DNA from: Ceratobasidium sp. AG-K
Taxonomy: Eukaryota > Basidiomycota > Agaricomycetes > Cantharellales > Ceratobasidiaceae
DNA length: 64,000 bases
Assembly: GCA_037039685.1 (NCBI GenBank)
Contig: JAWNGF010000002.1
Location: 3,534,001-3,598,000, forward strand
Direction: 5' to 3'
Position numbers and translations under genes: made by a program. Positions 24,201-35,323 of this stretch are shown here, one piece after another. How positions within the stretch are numbered: position 1 is the stretch's first letter; every line of letters starts with the position of its first letter. The notes beneath the pieces were generated by a model. That model searched no databases. It saw only the letters and a program-made list of their open reading frames with translations, and had not been told where the DNA came from.

Positions 24201-24533
24201 CATTAGCCCCGTCAACGCAATACGACGATAAACCCACCGACTGCAGCGTCGAGTTCAAAAAACAGCTATTTCCGAGATTGACAAATCCAGGTGGGAGATG
24301 CATACCAGGGGGGATGGCCACCTGCGTCATGTGGCCAAACTTTTCCTGGTAGGCCTTGCGTTTGGCCGCGAGATCCTTGTCCTTTTTGCCCATAGTCGTC
24401 GCAAGCACCGAGAGCTCACCAGCCGCTGCACCTCAGGGTCCAAGGGCCAGACCCTGACGCACGTGGGGTATCGCGCTTGCCATTTCTCTCTGGGCTCCAG
24501 CAACGATGATGACTCCAGCGCCGGGCACGTCTT
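21206..24533 (-). CDS. Ubiquitin carboxyl-terminal hydrolase, USP family (USP16/45-like)
   Basis: USPs are cysteine proteases that remove ubiquitin. The Cys box reads PPGFVNLGNSCFLNSTLQS. Then come LLQALLTFSPPP, the QDAHELLRHLLDGMR block, PFVDMVFGGTLASVLVCEGC, NAFHCRRC-like zinc Cys pairs, PPPVLVIHLKRF, and the His box YRLYAVVVHIGSM joined to IGGHYIAYIALPP. It ends KAYLCFYERFWE with the stop at 21206-21208. A Ser/Asp/Glu-rich linker (about 22.2-22.3 kb) and a Lys/Asp/Glu repeat near the C-terminus are disordered. The 5' end is uncertain. RYPTCVRVWPLDPEVQRL (24420-24480) looks coding, and a 44-nt intron would join it to DLAAKRKAYQEKFGH; otherwise the first ATG is at 24391-24393. The 5' exon overlaps the divergent desaturase's 5' end on the other strand. 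Confidence 0.85.
21327..21393. repeat. Hexamer-type tandem repeat encoding KD/KE units
   Basis: CTTGTC/CTTTGT/CTTTCTC units alternate over about 65 bp. On the minus strand they encode (K-D/E)n, a charged tract inside the protease between the His box and its C-terminus. Such tracts vary in length by slippage. Confidence 0.75.
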
Positions 24534-25969
24534 CTGCGCCTCTCATTGGTGAGCCCCAAGCTATTTTTCCGATCGAGCTAATTATTTTGTAGATTTTAGT
24601 CTTTTGGAGGGGCTGAATCGTTGACTGAAGGCCGCAGCGAAAATGCAAAGCCCGCGCGCGTTGCGACGCATCCAAGACGGACAGAGACCGTGCGTCCGAC
24701 AGAGGCTGACAAGTCCATCCCCCGCGCCCCTCAAGACCCTTCAGACTTTTTATGGCTCATGACCGAAGAACCCCACCGCTCACGCCGACAAGCCATCCTC
24801 AAAGCTCACCCCGAGGTCCGTCGGCCCACTCCATCAGCCCATTTACTCATCCTATGTTAGGTAACAAAACTCATGGGCTACGAGCCTCTGACCAAGTACG
24901 TCGTCACCGGCGTCGTCGCGCTCCAACTCGCCACGGTCTGGTACCTCACAAAAGTCCTGCGCGCATCGCCCCTCTCGGTCCCATTCCTCCTCGCCGCATA
25001 CGCGATTGGCGGGACGCGAACCACAACTTGTTCCTCGCCGTACATGAAATCACGCATAACCTCGCGTTTAGAGGCGTCAAGGCCAACAAGCTGTTTGCCA
25101 TTTTTGCGAATCTGCCGATCGGGATTCCGTATGCTATCACGTTCAAGGTACGCTCCACGTTTGGCTTGGCGTCGGGTATTGATGCGGGCCGTAGCAATAT
25201 CACATCGAGCACCACAAGCATTTGGGTGAAGATGGGATTGATACCGACCTTCCCTCGCGTCTGGAGATGCTGTGCTTGCAAAACGTCGCTGGCAAGACTT
25301 TCTTTTGGTTTGTCCCCCGTCCCTCCACGTTCTTGACTAATTATTGGCCGCAGCATCTTCCAAATCCTGTTCTATGCACTCCGTCCAGGCATGATCCGCT
25401 CCCAAAAACTCACCCAGTATCACTTCCTCGGCATCTTTGTCCAACTCGCATTCGACTACCTCCTCTACCTCTGGCTCGGCGCCAACGCGCTAGTGTACCT
25501 CATCATGTCCAGTTTCTTTGCTGGTAGCCTGCACCCCTGCGCCGCACACTTTATTGCCGAGCACTACATCTGGGACGGACTCGACCAGGAGACGTACAGC
25601 TACTACGGACCGCTGAACATCCTCGCCTACAATGTAAGTTTCCCCAAATCCACCACAGCCCCCCCACTTGCCCTCATGACACTAACCAACCCCCAGGTCG
25701 GATACCACAACGAACACCACGACTTTCCCTCTGTCCCCTGGACCCGCCTCCCAGCCCTGCGCAAACTCGCACCCGAGTTCTACGACACCCTCCCGAGCCA
25801 CCCGAGCTGGCCGATGCTCACCTACCGATTCATCTTTGACGACGACGTAGGGCTGTATTCTCGCGTCAAGAGGGCGCCCAAGGAGAGTGCTGCGAGACGC
25901 AAGATCGAGGTCGAGGGAGAAAAGGAGAGGGGGTATGCAAGCGATGAAGAGTGCAAGAAGAAGGCCTAG
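24505..25969 (+). CDS. Sphingolipid delta-4 desaturase (DES1-type), one frameshift
   Basis: This di-iron ER membrane enzyme makes the delta-4 double bond of ceramide. Text runs [55 protein letters not shown] (His box 1), GIPYAITFK joined to [20 protein letters not shown] (box 2), [39 protein letters not shown] and [15 protein letters not shown] (box 3). It ends [12 protein letters not shown] at 25967-25969. One base seems missing at about 25015: AAYAIGG(T) and [11 protein letters not shown] lie in different frames with no room for an intron. This is an error or a recent break. The start is uncertain; the ATG at 24505 with an 82-nt intron (24549-24630) would work but overlaps the divergent protease's 5' exon. 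The 3' part is duplicated downstream. Confidence 0.85.
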
Positions 25970-26447
25970 TCGAGGTTTGAGGTTGAGTAGAGTCGGGGTT
26001 AGAGACTGGGGATGGACGTAAAAAGTTGGGCGTCGGATAGATTGGCATTCGACGTGTTTGAACTGTTTTGGGTTTGGGACTTGGGACTTGGTTGATAGAC
26101 GGGGGATGTAGTGTTCTTTTGTCGATAATACCCTACGTTCGTTTGCTTCGAAGCGTGGTTCAGAGCGACTGTGGACGGGCTATATGCGCGCCCCTAAGCG
26201 GGGGGAGATGAGAGTGTAATGTCCGTACGATTCTCGCGCCGCGCAGAAACGTGGACTAATTGTCTAGCTTGATGCTAGTGAGGGAGTCAAGAGACAACAC
26301 AACGTTGGTCGAGGTTTTATGGAGGATCGATTACTCGACTCAAGAGCTAGCTAATGTGTCATAGCAGTTTTTATTCTCATTGTGGGCCATATCCTAGCAT
26401 AGCGCTAAATTTATAAAGCAAAAGTAGGAGATAGCCGCACATGCGTC
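25970..26447. other. Convergent intergenic, duplicated
   Basis: This holds the 3' flank of the desaturase and of F-box copy A. Most of it is repeated at 29117-29651, including GTTCTTTTGTCGATAATACC and the GACTTGGGACTTGG run. Confidence 0.7.
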
Positions 26448-28057
26448 CTAGTCCAAAATATCTTTGTTAAGTCCCAACCACTCAAAGGGCCAGTCCCAAT
26501 TGACCGGAAGTTTGAATTCTTCTTCTTGGTCGAAGGAAAGGAGCTCGACGCCAGGATCAGGGCCCAGGAGTTTGCGTACCGTGTCTGCGTAGTCGGGGGA
26601 GGAGTACTCGTCCCCGTCTTCTTCAGTGTTCCAGACATCAAAGCCACAGGACTGAGTGAGTGAAACCATCTTGGTCAGATTATGGCCACTGATCCACCGA
26701 GGCACGTCAGAGGCTGTCTCACACGCGTTCATGTATAACAAACAAGCTGGTTGACGTGAATCCTGGTACTCCACAAAAGAAAAAGTAGGATCACGGAGCC
26801 GTACATTGCAGTAACTCAGCTCTACGGCTCGTAAATTAGGCGACAACAAAAGTGTATTGATGATCTCTCCAGAGGAGAACTCCATAGCGTCCACGCGCAG
26901 GGCAGTTAGGTTCGATCGCTGGAGAAAATCCGCGGTTGTTTTATTTACTACAAAATGACTCTGCGGGGCTGTTTCGGAGGATTTTGCGATGGTGAGATGA
27001 AGGGGTAATCGGCCAGGCGCAACCCATCGAATAATGTCCTCGTAGCTGTTGGTTGAAAATATATTCAGCACCTCTAGGCTTTCGAGTAATACGGGTGTGA
27101 CTGAAGTGTGCTCCGGCAGTGTGTCTGCAATAGTGATGCGGAGGTAAATAGCGCGTAACCTAGGGCTAGACCTTAGGATTTCTACCAGCTGCAGCTCGGT
27201 GGGGGCTCCGTGATCACCAATAACACCAAAGGCACTAACATAAAGCTCAACCAGATTGTGGTACACTTTGCTTGTCCAATGTATGAAGTACTCGTCGAGC
27301 CACAGAGATGTAACGTGGTTCAAAAGCACCTCGAGATAATCCTGAGAGACCTGCCCATCCCCGAGTACGTCCAAGGGCGGGAGACTGAGAATTAACGGGG
27401 AGGAAATGCTCGAGAGTCGTCGCTTGAGTTTGAGCTTGGTTAATACTCCAGGAGCACAGCCCGCAAGAAACGTGTTAAGTATACGAGTCTCAGAGTCGAA
27501 CTGGTGGTGCCACTATACCCCGGAGAGGACAGCGTCACTTCCAAATGGGCGATTCGCGACGCCACTAAGCTTGAAAGGCGCTTGATTCGAGCAGAGCATT
27601 CACTCCATCTGGGAGTGAATTTCGATGGAGGGATATGAATGTGTAGTGGCGAGTTACCTGCCCAATCAGCAAAAGTCTCCGCGCGGTCTAGAGGGCGTTG
27701 CCAGTCTGACTCTCGGAAAGGAAGGTCAAGATGGGACCAAAGGGAGCTCAAGCTGATTGCGAGCTGGCGCCAGCGAGAGCAAACCTGGGTCAGCACCACG
27801 AGGTGCTCTGGTCCTGTTGGTATCGGTCGACGCCAGCAGGGGTAATCAAGAACACAGGACTCAAGGTGTTGAACCAGGCGAAAGATAATGACCAACAGAT
27901 CATCTGGAAGGGTATTTATCGATAATGGGACAGGGCTTGAGTTCCTGGATTGCCTCAAAATTGGCGCAGTTTGCATGAGCCCCTCTTTGTGACTCTCCGG
28001 TTTATGTGTATCATCTGCAACTCGACCTGCGCGCGGCTGGATGGCGGTTTCTGTCAT
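26448..28057 (-). pseudogene. F-box protein, copy A, one frameshift
   Basis: The start ATG at 28055-28057 gives MTETAIQPRAG, then the F-box SINTLPDDLLVIIFRLVQHL and VCSRWRQLAISLSSLWSHLD, typical of Agaricomycete F-box proteins that recruit targets to SCF ligases. Leucine-rich text follows (WTSKVYHNLVELYVSAFG; LQLVEILRSSPRLRAIYL; WPFEWLGLNKDILD at the end). The frame breaks near 27503: copy B has GTGGGTG where this has GTGGTG, a loss of one G. Past it the sequence reads on as FDSETRILNTF in the other frame. With one base restored the gene would be about 540 residues. It may be a genuine pseudogene or an assembly error; the target is unknown. Confidence 0.75.
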
Positions 28058-28254
28058 TCGAGTCAGTGGTGGCTGGCGTCAGCGTAGTATTGGCTAAACA
28101 AGCATAAGCTAGCCCATTATGTAAACCCAGTCAGTGAGGGCACAAGGCAGCATACACTCACAAGCTACTATTCATAGACGGTGATCAATTCGCAGATATA
28201 TTGTAGCTCACCCTGTCACCGCATGAGCCCATTTTATTCTGATCGCGTTTCAAG

Positions 28255-29116
28255 CAACAAACTCATGGGCTACAAGCCTCTGATAAATTACGTCGTGATA
28301 TCTTGTCTCGGTTCCATTCCTTCTCGCCGCGTCCGGAATCGGCAGGATGACTGATCCCCGCATGACGCCCTTGACACCGGGTTATGCACAGTTTTGTACA
28401 CAGCGAGGAACGAATTCTTACTCTTACGACTAACGAACTGATTGCGACGTTTACGTGATCCGCGACATTATCGATCACGACGCCGTGAGCTATCACACTC
28501 AGGCTGAGGGTGTGCGTTCACGCTCCCCAGTGCCGGTTGTTGACACGGATCGCAGTAGTGTACAGTGCATACCATAGGCAGCCAGACAAAGGCAAGGCCG
28601 TTGGCTGGCTCGTGTTGGCCACGAGCACACCAACATACCTTATTATTTCCGGTATCTTTGGATGAATTATTCAATCGTGCACGGTGTAGTTCATCGCAGA
28701 GTACTAACTCCGTGACTAAATTGGTCGGGAAGCATATGGACACCGCGGGCTGTTGAATATTTTCCCCTACGACGCAAGTCTACCTCCTTCCTCCCTCACT
28801 GCACCCATCTTCTCTACCTACCTCTCTGGAACTCAAACTAGCCAACTCTCAGGTCAAATACGACATCAATCACCACGTCTTCCCCTCAGTCCCCTGGACC
28901 TGCCCTCCGCAAACTCGCACCCGAGTTCTACAATACCCTCCCGGGCCACCTGAGCTGGCCAACGCTTACCTACCGATTTATCTTTGACGATGATGTGAGA
29001 CTTTATTCCCACGTCAAGAGGACTCCAAAGGAGAGTGCTGCGAGGCGCAAGATCGAGGTCGAGGGAGAAAAGGAGAGGATATGCGAGCGGTGAGGAGTGT
29101 AAGGAGAAGGCTTAGA
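28255..29116 (+). pseudogene. Ruined copy of the sphingolipid desaturase
   Basis: Near 28263 it reads MGYKPLINYVV, then scattered pieces (FLLAASGIG-like). From 28855 there is a clear 3' copy: FPSVPWT-like, [55 protein letters not shown]. The middle, with His boxes 1 and 2, is gone or unreadable, and third-box HNEHHDF has become degraded (INHHVFP). Several frame changes are present. It cannot encode an active enzyme. It belongs to duplication copy B. Confidence 0.8.
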
Positions 29117-29651
29117 GAGTGGGGGTTTAGTGGGAGTGTCGAGAGCTAGTATTTGGGAGTACTGGATCATGTGAATGCTGGAGTGGGGTTAGAGACTGGG
29201 ATAGATGTAAAAAGTTGGGTGTCGAATAAATTGGCATCCGACGTGTTTGAACAGCTTTTGGTTTTGGGACTTGGGACTTGGTTGGTCTTGGTTGATAGAC
29301 AGGAGATGTAATGTTCTTTTGTCGATAATACCCATTGCTTGTTTGCTTCGAAATGTGGTTCAGAGCCGAGCGGGGAGGGGTTACATGCGCTTCCCCGAGT
29401 CGATGGAGGGCACGATGCCCGTTTATGATGATAGGATTCCTGAGGCGCGCTGAAACGTGGACTAATTGTCTAACTTGATGCTAGTGGGCGAGTCAGGAGA
29501 CAAAACAACATCGGTCAAGGTTTTATTGAAGGTTGATTTCTCGATCCAAGAACTAGCTAATTTGTTACAGCAGTTTATTCTCTTTTGGGAATATATCCTT
29601 ACATACTGCCGAATCTACAAAGCCAAAGCAGCAGACAGCCACACACGTATA
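29117..29651. other. Intergenic, duplicate of 25970-26447
   Basis: No gene is seen. The sequence follows copy A closely, with small indels such as an extra TTGGTC unit near 29284. Confidence 0.7.
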
Positions 29652-31256
29652 CTATTCCACATCATCCCTGCTACGTCCCAACCACTCGAAGGGCCAACCC
29701 CAATTAACCGGAAGTTTGACTTTGGGGTTGAGAGAAAGGAGCTCGACACCAGGGTCAGAGCCCAGAATTTCGCGTATCTTGTCTTCATAGTCAAAGGCGC
29801 AGAACTGGTCGCCGCCTTCATCCCAGGCAAAATGACAGGCCATAGTGAGGAAAACCATCTTGGTCAGATTATGGCTACTGATCCACCGAGGCACGTCAAA
29901 GACTGAAAAGCACGCATCCATATATAACAAACAAGCTGGTTGACGTGAATGCTGGCAGTCCATAAAAGAAGAAGCGGGAGCACGGAGCCATACATTACTG
30001 TTCCTCAGCGTTATGACTCGTAAATTAGGCGACAACCAGAGTGTATTGATAATCTCTCCAGAGGAAAACGTCATACCATTGATGCGCAGGGCAGCCAGGT
30101 TTGATCGCCGAAGAAAGTCCGCAGTCGTTTTGGCTACCGCAAACTGACTTTGTGGGCGACTTAGATATGATTGTTCAATGCTGAGATATAGGGGTAATCG
30201 GCCGGGCGCTAACCACCGAATGATGTTCTCATAGTTGTTGCCTGATGAGATACTCAGTAATTCCAGGCCTTCGAGCAACACAGGAGCGACTGAAGCGTGC
30301 TCCGGCAGCGTCTCCGTGATGGTAGCAAGGAGGTAAATAGCGCGTAGCCCGGAACTAGACCTTAGGATTCCTACCAACTGCTGCTCGGTGAGGGCTATCC
30401 GAGCACTGGTAATGCTAAAGGAACCAAGATAAAGCTCGGCCAGATTATGGTACACTTTGCTTGTCCAATCTATGAAGTAATCACTGAGCCAAAGAGACGT
30501 AACGTGGCTGTAAAGCGCCTCAAGATGGTTCTGAGAGACCCGCAGATCCTGGGCCATACCAATAAGCGGGCCATCATCATCGTCAAACCCATCAAATAAA
30601 AAAGACGACAATAGGGGTGAACGCATGTTTTGTGTGAGTTTGAGTTTAGTTAGCACTCCAGGAACACAGCCCACAAGAAACGTGTTAAGTATACGAGTCT
30701 CAGAATCGAACTCGTGGGTGTCATTATACTCTGGGGCGCACAACGTCACTTCCAAGCGTGCAATCCTTGGTCCTACTACGCTTAAAAAGCGCTCCATTCG
30801 GGCAGAGCATTCATCCCATCTGGGAGTGGAACTTGATGCGGGGATATGAATGTGTAGCAGCAAGTCGCCTGCCCGATTGGCAAAAATCTCTGCGCGGTCC
30901 AGAGGGTTTCGCCAATATGATTCTCCGAAAGGGAGGTCGATATGGGACCAGAGCGAATGCAAGTTGATTGCGAGCTGGCGCCAGCGAGAGCAAACATGAG
31001 TCAGTATCTTGAGGTGATCTGGTGGCAATGTACGCAAGTAATTACGATCAGAGAAACAGGGCTGAGAGTTATGGGCCAGGGAAGAATAATGATCAACAGG
31101 TCATCTGGAAGGGTGTGATGGACATTGGGGTAGGGCTTGAGTTTCTGTGTTGCCTCAAGCTCAATGCAGTCTCTGTGTGTTCCTCTCTGCGTCTTTCCAC
31201 TCTGTGCGTATTGTCTGCCACTCGATCAAGGGTGGTTGGACTGTGCTTCCTGTCAT
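29652..31256 (-). pseudogene. F-box protein, copy B, broken F-box
   Basis: The C-terminal 461 residues are open and close to copy A: HVCSRWRQLAINLHSLWSHI, FDSETRILNTFLVGCVPGVL, WTSKVYHNLAELYLGSFSI, LPVNWGWPFEWLGRSRDDVE. The N-terminus is damaged. An ATG at 31254-31256 matches copy A's start, but the frame soon stops. The F-box (LPDDLLIII) is out of frame with both flanks because of one-base losses near 31111 and near 31078. A shortened protein from an internal start would have no F-box. It is useful as an unbroken reference for the C-terminal half of copy A. Confidence 0.75.
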
Positions 31257-31684
31257 TCAAACTGGTGTGGTTGACATCACGAGATATAATATGACAAATA
31301 TAAGCTAATCCACTGGCATTATGTAAGCTCCAACTGGAAACAAATTAGCATATACACACAAGATATATACTTTCCTGCATAGGTAGAGACCAATGAATTG
31401 GCGCTTGGTAGGTAGGAAGAAGCTTTTCGTGTTCGGATCGCTGCTAAATTGCCCTCTGGCTCGACCTGACGACTTGACCGGCGGTTTACTCCGTGAGTAA
31501 GTTCTGCTAACAATGGAGGCGATCACTATCTGTGAGCCCAACGCTGATATGAAGGCCTTTGTGCGCTACTCGACGGTAAAAATATAAAACTGAATAAATA
31601 TCATAATATAAGTACATGCCAAGTCCACAGCCATTAAGCCACCTCTGAGTAACTGATACATCAAAAAACATACGTTCAAGACAA
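31257..31684. other. Intergenic, no gene seen
   Basis: This is the 5' flank of F-box copy B and the 3' flank of BAG copy 1. AT-rich text with a likely 3' UTR near 31580-31684, similar to the flank of BAG copy 2 at 36380-36498. Confidence 0.5.
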
Positions 31685-32973
31685 TCAAAAGTCTAAGTCC
31701 CAATCATGCATTAGCTCTAGGTCCTCGTCCTTTTCCACCACATCCTCTTCAGCCTCAGTTTCAGACGCAGATATGACATCTTCTATGCCGACATATTCTT
31801 CGAGATCAATGTCAGACTCGGTATCACTCGTATCGGAAGGGGACGGAGAGCTGAGGGATCGCGAGAGGGGTTCGGGAGAGCCGGGTTGAGGCAGTAGATT
31901 CACAGAAATAGGCGACTGTGTTAGGGTAATGCAAGGGGATTCGGTGGAGGTAACGTCCTGGTCAACAACTGCCTCGGAGACGTTCGCCGGACATGTCTTC
32001 GTCCAGTCTTGTGGGAGGGGAATAGCAACGGGATCGATCTCCATCGTAGACTCGGGTTCAGATGGTGCGACCACAGGTTCGAACGACGCGACTTCGGGTT
32101 CAGGTAATACAGCCGGCTCGACCTCGGTCTCAAACTGCTTCTTCCATGCCTCGGTCTTCAATTCATCCAGCTTCTCCAGCTCCAGCTCGATCGACTTGAC
32201 GGCTTCCTTTCTCGCCTTGCGCACATCGTCATCCCCAAACGACTCGACCGCATCGAGTTGGGTAAGAAGGCCGGTTAGGGCGTGCTCGTAGCCATGAAGG
32301 GGCCCGTTGTTTGGAGTATAAGCAAGTTTGGATGACGAAGGGAGAAAATCGAGCTGGGTGGGGAAAGCGAAGCCAGATCTAAGGGTGGAGAATGAGAGAG
32401 GACAGATTGGACTGCAGCCAAGGACGGGGCTGTATCGATTTGTGGGGCTTCGTCCTCGGTTTGCTCGTTCTCGGCTTCAGCAGGCACGGGATCCGAGCCG
32501 GTTGGTGGAGTGGGGGTAGATGGGGTTTGCGGAACAGGCTTCTCGCTCACGGTAACATCCTAAACAACCCAGTTAGTACATCACTCGACCTCGGATGGGC
32601 AACTACTACCAACCTGTTCCTCATGAGCCTGTGCGCGCCGAGGTGACGCAGACCTCGCTCGACCATTGATAGCATCAAACAGGTCTTGTATACCACCGTC
32701 GCACATTGAATGTCGTCGTTCCTGCTCCACTTGTCGCCGCAGGCGCTCTACTTCGGCCCGTCGTCGGCGTTCGTACTCGGCTGCACATCGGCGCTCATAC
32801 TCGGCTTGTAGAAGCGCACGCTCGTATGCTCGTCGTCGCTCGAGTTCTTCCGCTTCGCGTTGTTGTCGCAGGTATGCTTCAATTTGGCGACGACGCTGGA
32901 GCTCTTGCTGCAGAAGCAGTTGCTCGTAGGGGTTGTAAGAAGGGTAGAAAGTGGGTTGGGCAAGAGAGAACAT
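31685..32973 (-). pseudogene. BAG-domain co-chaperone, copy 1, one frameshift
   Basis: BAG proteins bind the Hsp70 ATPase domain and speed nucleotide exchange. The N-terminus MFSLAQPTFYPSYNPYEQ is followed by an Arg/Glu/Gln-rich coiled coil (LLLQQELQRRRQIEAYLRQQ) and GGIQDLFDAINGRARSASP. After an intron comes TVSEKPVPQTP, then the BAG region (SSKLAYTPNNGPLHGYEHAL, LLTQLDAVESFGDDDVRKAR, KEAVKSIELELEKLDEL), then an acidic tail ending MHDWDLDF. Between GCA GTC CAA and CTC GAT (about 32345-32412) it is one base shorter than copy 2 (68 against 69 nt), so the frame breaks just before the BAG domain. Its 5' half is otherwise open, and copy 2 is broken elsewhere. It is either a decaying duplicate or a sequencing indel. 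Confidence 0.75.
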
Positions 32974-33859
32974 CGCTGTGGAGGTCAGGAACAGAAGAGT
33001 AGTGAGGAGAGATCCGTCACTAGTGGGGATGCTTTATACATGTCGAGAAGTAAGCGTGGAAGGCGGCGGTGGCGCGTAGAGTGTGGTCGAACGGAGTGGA
33101 TGATGCTAGAATGTCCGAATTTGGAAGGCGCGGGCTCACTTAACTAATATCTGTGACTAAGCTTTGTCAGCTCGGGCATTATATCAGCGGGATGCCGGCA
33201 GGGCGAGCTCACTCGTTGCGAATAATGATGGAAGAGTTTGTGACCAATTTCTGGAAGTTACCCAATCTCCATATCCTATTCATGAGCCCGATACTCATCT
33301 TATCACAAGAGAATTGGGTCAAACTAGCCCAAGTCCTCTCGACTCAGTTCACCCTGTCAATTGACAGCTATACCGCTTTATTCCCTTAACTTATCGGTAC
33401 ACTCCATAGGCGAACCATCGAACCACTTACCTAGTCTCATGAGCACGTCGACGAGTTTTGGAGCAGCCCGTCCAATTAGCCAATCTACGAGCCTATTTTG
33501 AGCACAATTGTTTTTTCTAATAGTTCTGAGGCTCTGGGATTAGTATATAGTCGCAGATAACAATGGGATATATATCTCTGAGGCTCCGCTTCGAGACAAA
33601 TGTGATTTGTGCACGAGGGGAGTGACTGAGGGTACAAGAATGAAATTATCAAAATTCTGACACAATATATACCAAATTAAACGACAATTCTAGAACATTT
33701 AATACGTGGCTATCGAGTGGCGGCCATGGCGGTGCAGGTGAAGCTAGTTACATCGGTTAATCAGAAACGCAACAACGTTTTCGTTGTTATTGCAAGTTGA
33801 AGGGCTACAAGCTGAGCGACACGGCTGAAGCGTAAGCAACAAGGCCATGCGCTAATCTT
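32974..33859. other. BAG copy 1 promoter region and intergenic
   Basis: The first 430 bp are shared with the BAG copy 2 upstream region. The rest, to the F-box relic, shows no gene. Confidence 0.6.
33033..33038 (-). promoter_or_regulatory. TATA box of BAG copy 1
   Basis: TATAAA on the minus strand, 60 bp upstream of the ATG. It is kept at the same spacing in BAG copy 2 and at about 84 bp in BAG copy 3. Confidence 0.5.
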
Positions 33860-35323
33860 CTAAAATTCTTCGCCCTCAACCCATTGGCTGGGCCAGTTCC
33901 CCACCAGCCAGAAATTCAATTGTTTCACCCGGAGCGAGGAGCTCCACACCCGGACAAGAGCTAAAGCGGTCGTGTACGTTGGCTTGGGGGGCAGGATGAC
34001 GGCCCTTTGCGCCTTTAGTAAACTGGCATTCCGCGAGAATAACCCGCTTGGCCAGGTTTCGCTCACCGATCCACGTGGTCCTTCATAGTCGGTGTCACAG
34101 CCAGACAGATACAGTAAACAAGAGGGTTGAGCTGTTGAGTGGTAAATTTCTAGAGAAGACAAACGAGCTCGGCGGCCTCTGTTATGCAATACTACACAGC
34201 CGGTTAATGCTAGAACTCAGAGGTCAGGTATTCGACACATGCGTTTGCAAGCTCTTTAGGGGGAATGTGGATTCCCGTAAGGTGTAAGCATGCTTTTTTT
34301 GATCGCCTGAGAAGATCGACAATTGTTTCATTTACGATAAAGTCACCCGTTGGGTAATTCTCACCGATGGAGAGCTTTAAAAATTGGGACCAGGCGCAAA
34401 CCATTGAATGATCCACTCATAGTCCCCAGATATAACGCTCAAGACTTTAGGCTTTCGAGCTACACAGGTGTGACTGGAACACCTGGCGGTGATCTTTCCA
34501 CAGGGAAATATTTAGATGGATGGCACAAAGCCTCGGGCTAGACTTCAGGATTTTAACGAGCTGTGGTTCAGGGAGGTCTATTGGACACTCGCCAGCGGCG
34601 TGAATGTGAAGTTCAACAAGATTATGATACGCTTTGCTTGTCCAATACGGGAACATTCCATCGATTTGGATAACAGTAATAGGCTCCAAAGGGTTTCGAA
34701 GTGGTCGTGAGGTGTAAATAGTTGCCAGTCTGTATCACTCCAGCAGTGTCGGGAGACGAGATAAAGTATGAGTTGTGCCCGTTCCTGAGTATAATTTTAG
34801 TCAGAACCCTAGGCGTGTACCTCTCAACTAAGGCACTGAGGGTTTGACTCTGGAAATTGTGAAAAGCATCAACGGCAGAGGCCGACGTCAACACATCCAG
34901 ATGTTTAATACGCGGTGCTACCAAGCTAAAGAATTTTTCAACCCGAGCAAATACCTGGTCCCATTTTGGAACGGAATCCCAGATAATGAGCTTAACATGT
35001 AGTGGTAAATCGCCTGCCCGATCCACATAAACCTCTGCGCAATCCAAGTACGCTGCCAATTTGGATATCCAAGAGCGTAGTCAATGTGTGACCAGAGAGC
35101 CAGCGAGCACAAACATGGATAGCGTCACGAGTCGCTCTGGGAACTGTAGACCGCAACAAGCAAGCCCGGAGGTGCATGGCCGAAACCTATGGACCAATTG
35201 AAAAACTATGGTCAAAATGTCATCTGAAAGGAAATGTATTGGGACGATGCCCGAGTCCATACGCTGCTTCGAGATTTGTACGGCTTGCCTGGGCTTTTTG
35301 CTGCACTTCTTTAGTTGAATCAT
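33860..35323 (-). pseudogene. F-box protein relic C, many frameshifts
   Basis: Pieces in order read VPIHFLSDDILTIVFQLVHR (F-box), LALWSHIDYALGYPNWQ, CAEVYVDRAGDLPLHVKL, FFSLVAPRIKHLDVL, RYTPRVLTKIILRNG, YWTSKAYHNLVELHIHAAG, QLVKILKSSPRLCAIHLNI, VDLLRRSKKACLHLTGIHIP and PSQWVEGEEF. Order and motifs match copies A and B, but frames change at least five times and stops lie between pieces. It is older than the A/B pair and lies between the two BAG copies. Confidence 0.7.

Larger units (their letters stand above)
24863..28170. repeat. Tandem segmental duplication, copy A (desaturase 3' part + F-box gene)
   Basis: Copy A holds the desaturase from TKLMGYEPL onward, the convergent intergenic stretch and the whole F-box gene with its 5' flank. 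Copy B at 28255-31370 keeps the same order and orientation. Anchors are [22 protein letters not shown], the 3' flank GTAAAAAGTTGGG, GTTCTTTTGTCGATAATACC, and the F-box coding sequence. Confidence 0.85.
28255..31370. repeat. Tandem segmental duplication, copy B
   Basis: Second copy of 24863-28170 in the same orientation: desaturase relic, convergent intergenic stretch, F-box relic and its 5' flank (TATAAGCTAATCCACTGGCATTATGTAA matched by the copy A flank around 28105-28125). Divergence is moderate and uneven; the desaturase part has decayed far more than the F-box part. Confidence 0.85.
31600..33400. repeat. BAG-gene duplication, copy 1
   Basis: The BAG gene plus about 400 bp of upstream and about 90 bp of downstream flank is repeated at 36400-38220 in the same orientation. 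Upstream anchors are GTGTGGTCGAAC, GGATGATGCTAGAATGTCCG and GTGACTAAGCTTTGT. Confidence 0.8.
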
